16,332 nucleotides of DNA, taken from positions 1-16,332 of the forward strand of contig JAFQPV010000019.1 of the NCBI GenBank assembly GCA_017411585.1. The letters run 5' to 3'. The position numbers and the translations under genes are program-made. The stretch comes from Clostridia bacterium. GTDB taxonomy: Bacteria > Bacillota > Clostridia > UBA1381 > UMGS1253. The notes beneath the pieces are model-generated. The model was not told the DNA's origin and did not search any database. It saw nothing but the letters and a program-made list of their open reading frames with translations. Within the stretch, counting starts at the first letter, position 1; each line of letters begins with the position of its first letter. Positions 14,647 to 16,332 of this stretch are shown piece after piece.

Positions 14647-14710
14647 AAATGGTATCCGATAATTACAAGCTCTGCATCGCTCGATTGTTTTTTTCGATTC
14701 TATACACGCT

Positions 14711-16021
14711 TTATTTCTCGCGCAACACTTCTTTAATATGCTCTACCGTCAGCTTCATCAGCTCAAAATCCGCATGATTGCAATACGGCTGTGGCTGACC
14801 GTACATAAACATAATTACCTCATAGCCGCCGCGGCATTTTACATCCTCTGTAATAAAGTAGCCTTCACTACCGTTTGCATTCGATAACGACAGCACGCGC
14901 TTATCTGCAAAGCAGCCGTCGATACGCATACCGATTTCGGAAAACAGCTCATACGGGAAGGAGGCAAAGACCAGATTGCCGAAGGCAACCACCGTCTGCT
15001 GTATCGGCGCGCCCACCAGCTCCGGCGCATTATTTTCGTATGCCGCAATTGTATCCAACGCATATTGGCGCAGGGCACCTTCAAAATTAACGACACGCTC
15101 TTTGTATTGTTCATAGAGTGCCTTCGCTTCCTCAAGTGGCATCCTTGCTTTGAGCGGCACAAGAATTTCCTTGCCATCGCAAACCAATTCCACCTCTTTA
15201 TAGTCATAAATCTCTTTATAAATGCGCACGGCATCCTGCGCTGCAACATGACCGAGCTCCTCCGCATAGCGAAAACCCGTATACAAGCCGCCGGTTGTGT
15301 CGCCGTTAGAAAGACGCGGTCCGATATCGCCCTCCGGACCGTTAAAGAATGCAGTAATTGCGCCGCTCTGATCCTCCAATTGGTCTGTCATAAAGCCCGA
15401 CCAGTCACGGGTGATTTCCAAATTTCTGCCCGCCGCCGTACCGTGACAGCCGTAATGAATCATATTGGCTACAACCGTACCTTCTTCATTTTTAAAGGAA
15501 ACAACTGTCATTCTCGGGTTAAATGCCCCCCACGGATTCTGACCGAGCACAATACGGTTTTCCTTGGTCAGTTCGCGGCGATTTACGCCCACATAGCTGT
15601 TACCGCTTGCCGTACCTACCGTAACCGCCTGTGTATTATTTACAGCCTGCTCGATTGCCTTCAGGATACCCGGAATCAAAATGCCGTCGCAGTATTTCTT
15701 GTCAATACCGCCCCAACCCGCATGACCGTTCGTGTTCGGGCCGGAATGCGTATGCGTTGCGCTGATAATACACTTCTGCTTCGGGATACCGAATTTCTCC
15801 GATATCTGCGCAATCACCTCTGCCGTCATTGCGGTGTTTAAAAGACATACCGTTACGGAAATCATCAGCGCCTGCGCTTCGCCCTGCTTAAAATAAAATG
15901 CAGTCGCCGTCAAATCATCCGCCAAAGCGTTTGAAAACACGTCCGGCGAATAGCCGTAAAGCTGACCACCGATTTTCGGTGTGATAATTTCACGGGCAAC
16001 ACCCATATACAGTTTTTCCAT
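14711..16021 (-). CDS. Neutral/alkaline ceramidase superfamily protein
   Basis: A 436-residue protein of the neutral ceramidase (non-lysosomal) fold. The conserved zinc-site blocks SATHTHSGPNTNG (87-99; His90, His92) and MIHYGCHGTAAGRN (187-200; His193) are present, along with the N-terminal GVAREIITP (7-15). True ceramidases hydrolyse the amide bond of ceramide using a Ser in GDVSPN; here the matching block is NGPEGDIGPR (227-236), with Gly at the Ser position. There is no signal peptide, no secretion tail and no C-terminal Ig-like domain, so a cytoplasmic hydrolase with another substrate is more likely. TAGGAGGGG lies 5 bases before the ATG. It is divergent from a cupin/AraC-type gene, a layout common for a regulator and its target. 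Confidence 0.85.
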   Translation of the reverse strand: MEKLYMGVAREIITPKIGGQLYGYSPDVFSNALADDLTATAFYFKQGEAQALMISVTVCLLNTAMTAEVIAQISEKFGIPKQKCIISATHTHSGPNTNGHAGWGGIDKKYCDGILIPGILKAIEQAVNNTQAVTVGTASGNSYVGVNRRELTKENRIVLGQNPWGAFNPRMTVVSFKNEEGTVVANMIHYGCHGTAAGRNLEITRDWSGFMTDQLEDQSGAITAFFNGPEGDIGPRLSNGDTTGGLYTGFRYAEELGHVAAQDAVRIYKEIYDYKEVELVCDGKEILVPLKARMPLEEAKALYEQYKERVVNFEGALRQYALDTIAAYENNAPELVGAPIQQTVVAFGNLVFASFPYELFSEIGMRIDGCFADKRVLSLSNANGSEGYFITEDVKCRGGYEVIMFMYGQPQPYCNHADFELMKLTVEHIKEVLREK

Positions 16022-16053
16022 ATTTACCCCTCCTAAATTTTCTCTTTGTGTTC

Positions 16054-16068
16054 ATTATATAGTGCACT
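16054..16068 (-). promoter_or_regulatory. Probable -10 with palindrome, ceramidase-like promoter
   Basis: On the minus strand TATAAT (16059-16054) lies 32 bases before the ATG. Directly upstream is the perfect 8-bp palindrome AGTGCACT (16061-16068), where an operator would overlap the spacer. The expected -35 position reads TTTTAA, which is weak, so an activator may be needed. Confidence 0.5.
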
Positions 16069-16123
16069 CTGCATATTTAAAAGGGCTTTTTTTCTTTTAT
16101 AATTCGCAAAAATTCTATTTTCA

Positions 16124-16152
16124 TTGACACGCAAAACAAAATATAGTATTCT
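16124..16152 (+). promoter_or_regulatory. Sigma-A promoter for the cupin/AraC-type gene
   Basis: TTGACA (16124-16129), a 17-base spacer and TATTCT (16147-16152), 22 bases before the ATG at 16175. Confidence 0.7.
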
Positions 16153-16174
16153 GTTTACAAGGATGTGAGAATTG

Positions 16175-16332
16175 ATGCTTCACCAAAAGTTATTAACCGG
16201 GCAAACGCCCTTCTACGCATCGATCGGTACTGCAAGCGCCTTCCCGCTGCACCGGCACCCGGACATTGAAATCAGCTATTGTCAAAAAGGCAGCTATAAA
16301 ATTGTTATCAACAATCAAATGCATACCATCAG
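16175..16332 (+). CDS. Cupin/AraC-type transcriptional regulator, N-terminal part
   Basis: The first 52 codons of a gene that runs off the window. The segment FPLHRHPDIEISYC (residues 23-36), followed by KGSYKIVINNQMHTI, matches the N-terminal sugar-binding cupin of AraC-family activators (the HxHxxxEI type). The C-terminal HTH domain would lie beyond the window, so AraC membership is inferred, and a simple cupin protein is possible. AAGGA (16159-16163) precedes the ATG by 11 bases; a TTG directly before the ATG is also in frame. Being divergent from the ceramidase-like gene suggests it controls that gene. Confidence 0.7.
   Translation, partial: MLHQKLLTGQTPFYASIGTASAFPLHRHPDIEISYCQKGSYKIVINNQMHTI

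Overview
The window reads as chromosomal DNA from an anaerobic, spore-forming, Gram-positive member of the Clostridia, probably a gut Oscillospiraceae/Ruminococcaceae-type organism. This rests on a spoVT gene, two proteins with S-layer-homology (SLH) domains, a WalR/WalK two-component pair, an RNase M5-like Toprim protein, SecG, and consensus sigma-A promoters with strong Shine-Dalgarno sites. I see no transposase, integrase, CRISPR array, tRNA or rRNA, and no sign of a prophage or island. Assignments come from reading motifs by eye; no database search was possible.

Layout. 1-2714 (minus): the 5' part of pyrC (dihydroorotase), preceded by a perfect sigma-A promoter and a leader holding a hairpin-plus-U-tract; upstream of it lies a secreted protein with YcdB/PepSY-like repeats and C-terminal SLH modules. 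2715-2965 is a divergent promoter region. 2966-8456 (plus): a membrane-anchored sialate-O-acetylesterase-like protein, then walR, walK, an rnmV-like gene and a small membrane-anchored protein of unknown function; the last four look like one operon with an internal terminator between walR and walK. 8457-8491 is a bidirectional terminator. 8486-12762 (minus): hflX, yigZ-like, trxA and a secreted SLH/trypsin-like protease, tightly packed. 12763-12933 is a divergent promoter region. 12934-13850 (plus): secG, a 138-bp structured intergenic element, and a small Cys-Gly-rich membrane protein preceded by a possible late-sporulation promoter. 13974-16021 (minus): spoVT and a neutral-ceramidase-superfamily protein. 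16175 to the end (plus): the start of a cupin/AraC-type regulator divergent from the ceramidase-like gene.

How the genes fit together. Much of the window concerns the cell envelope: two SLH surface proteins, a surface esterase, the wall-stress regulator WalRK and a Sec translocon subunit. The rest is housekeeping (pyrimidine synthesis, ribosome rescue/GTPase, thioredoxin, 5S rRNA processing) and sporulation.

I found no clear defence or mobile system. The items most worth a second look are the structured element after secG, the possible pyrC attenuator with an alternative pairing, the tandem unassigned module at the C-terminus of the SLH protease, the non-canonical walRK operon, and the ceramidase-like protein lacking the usual nucleophile.
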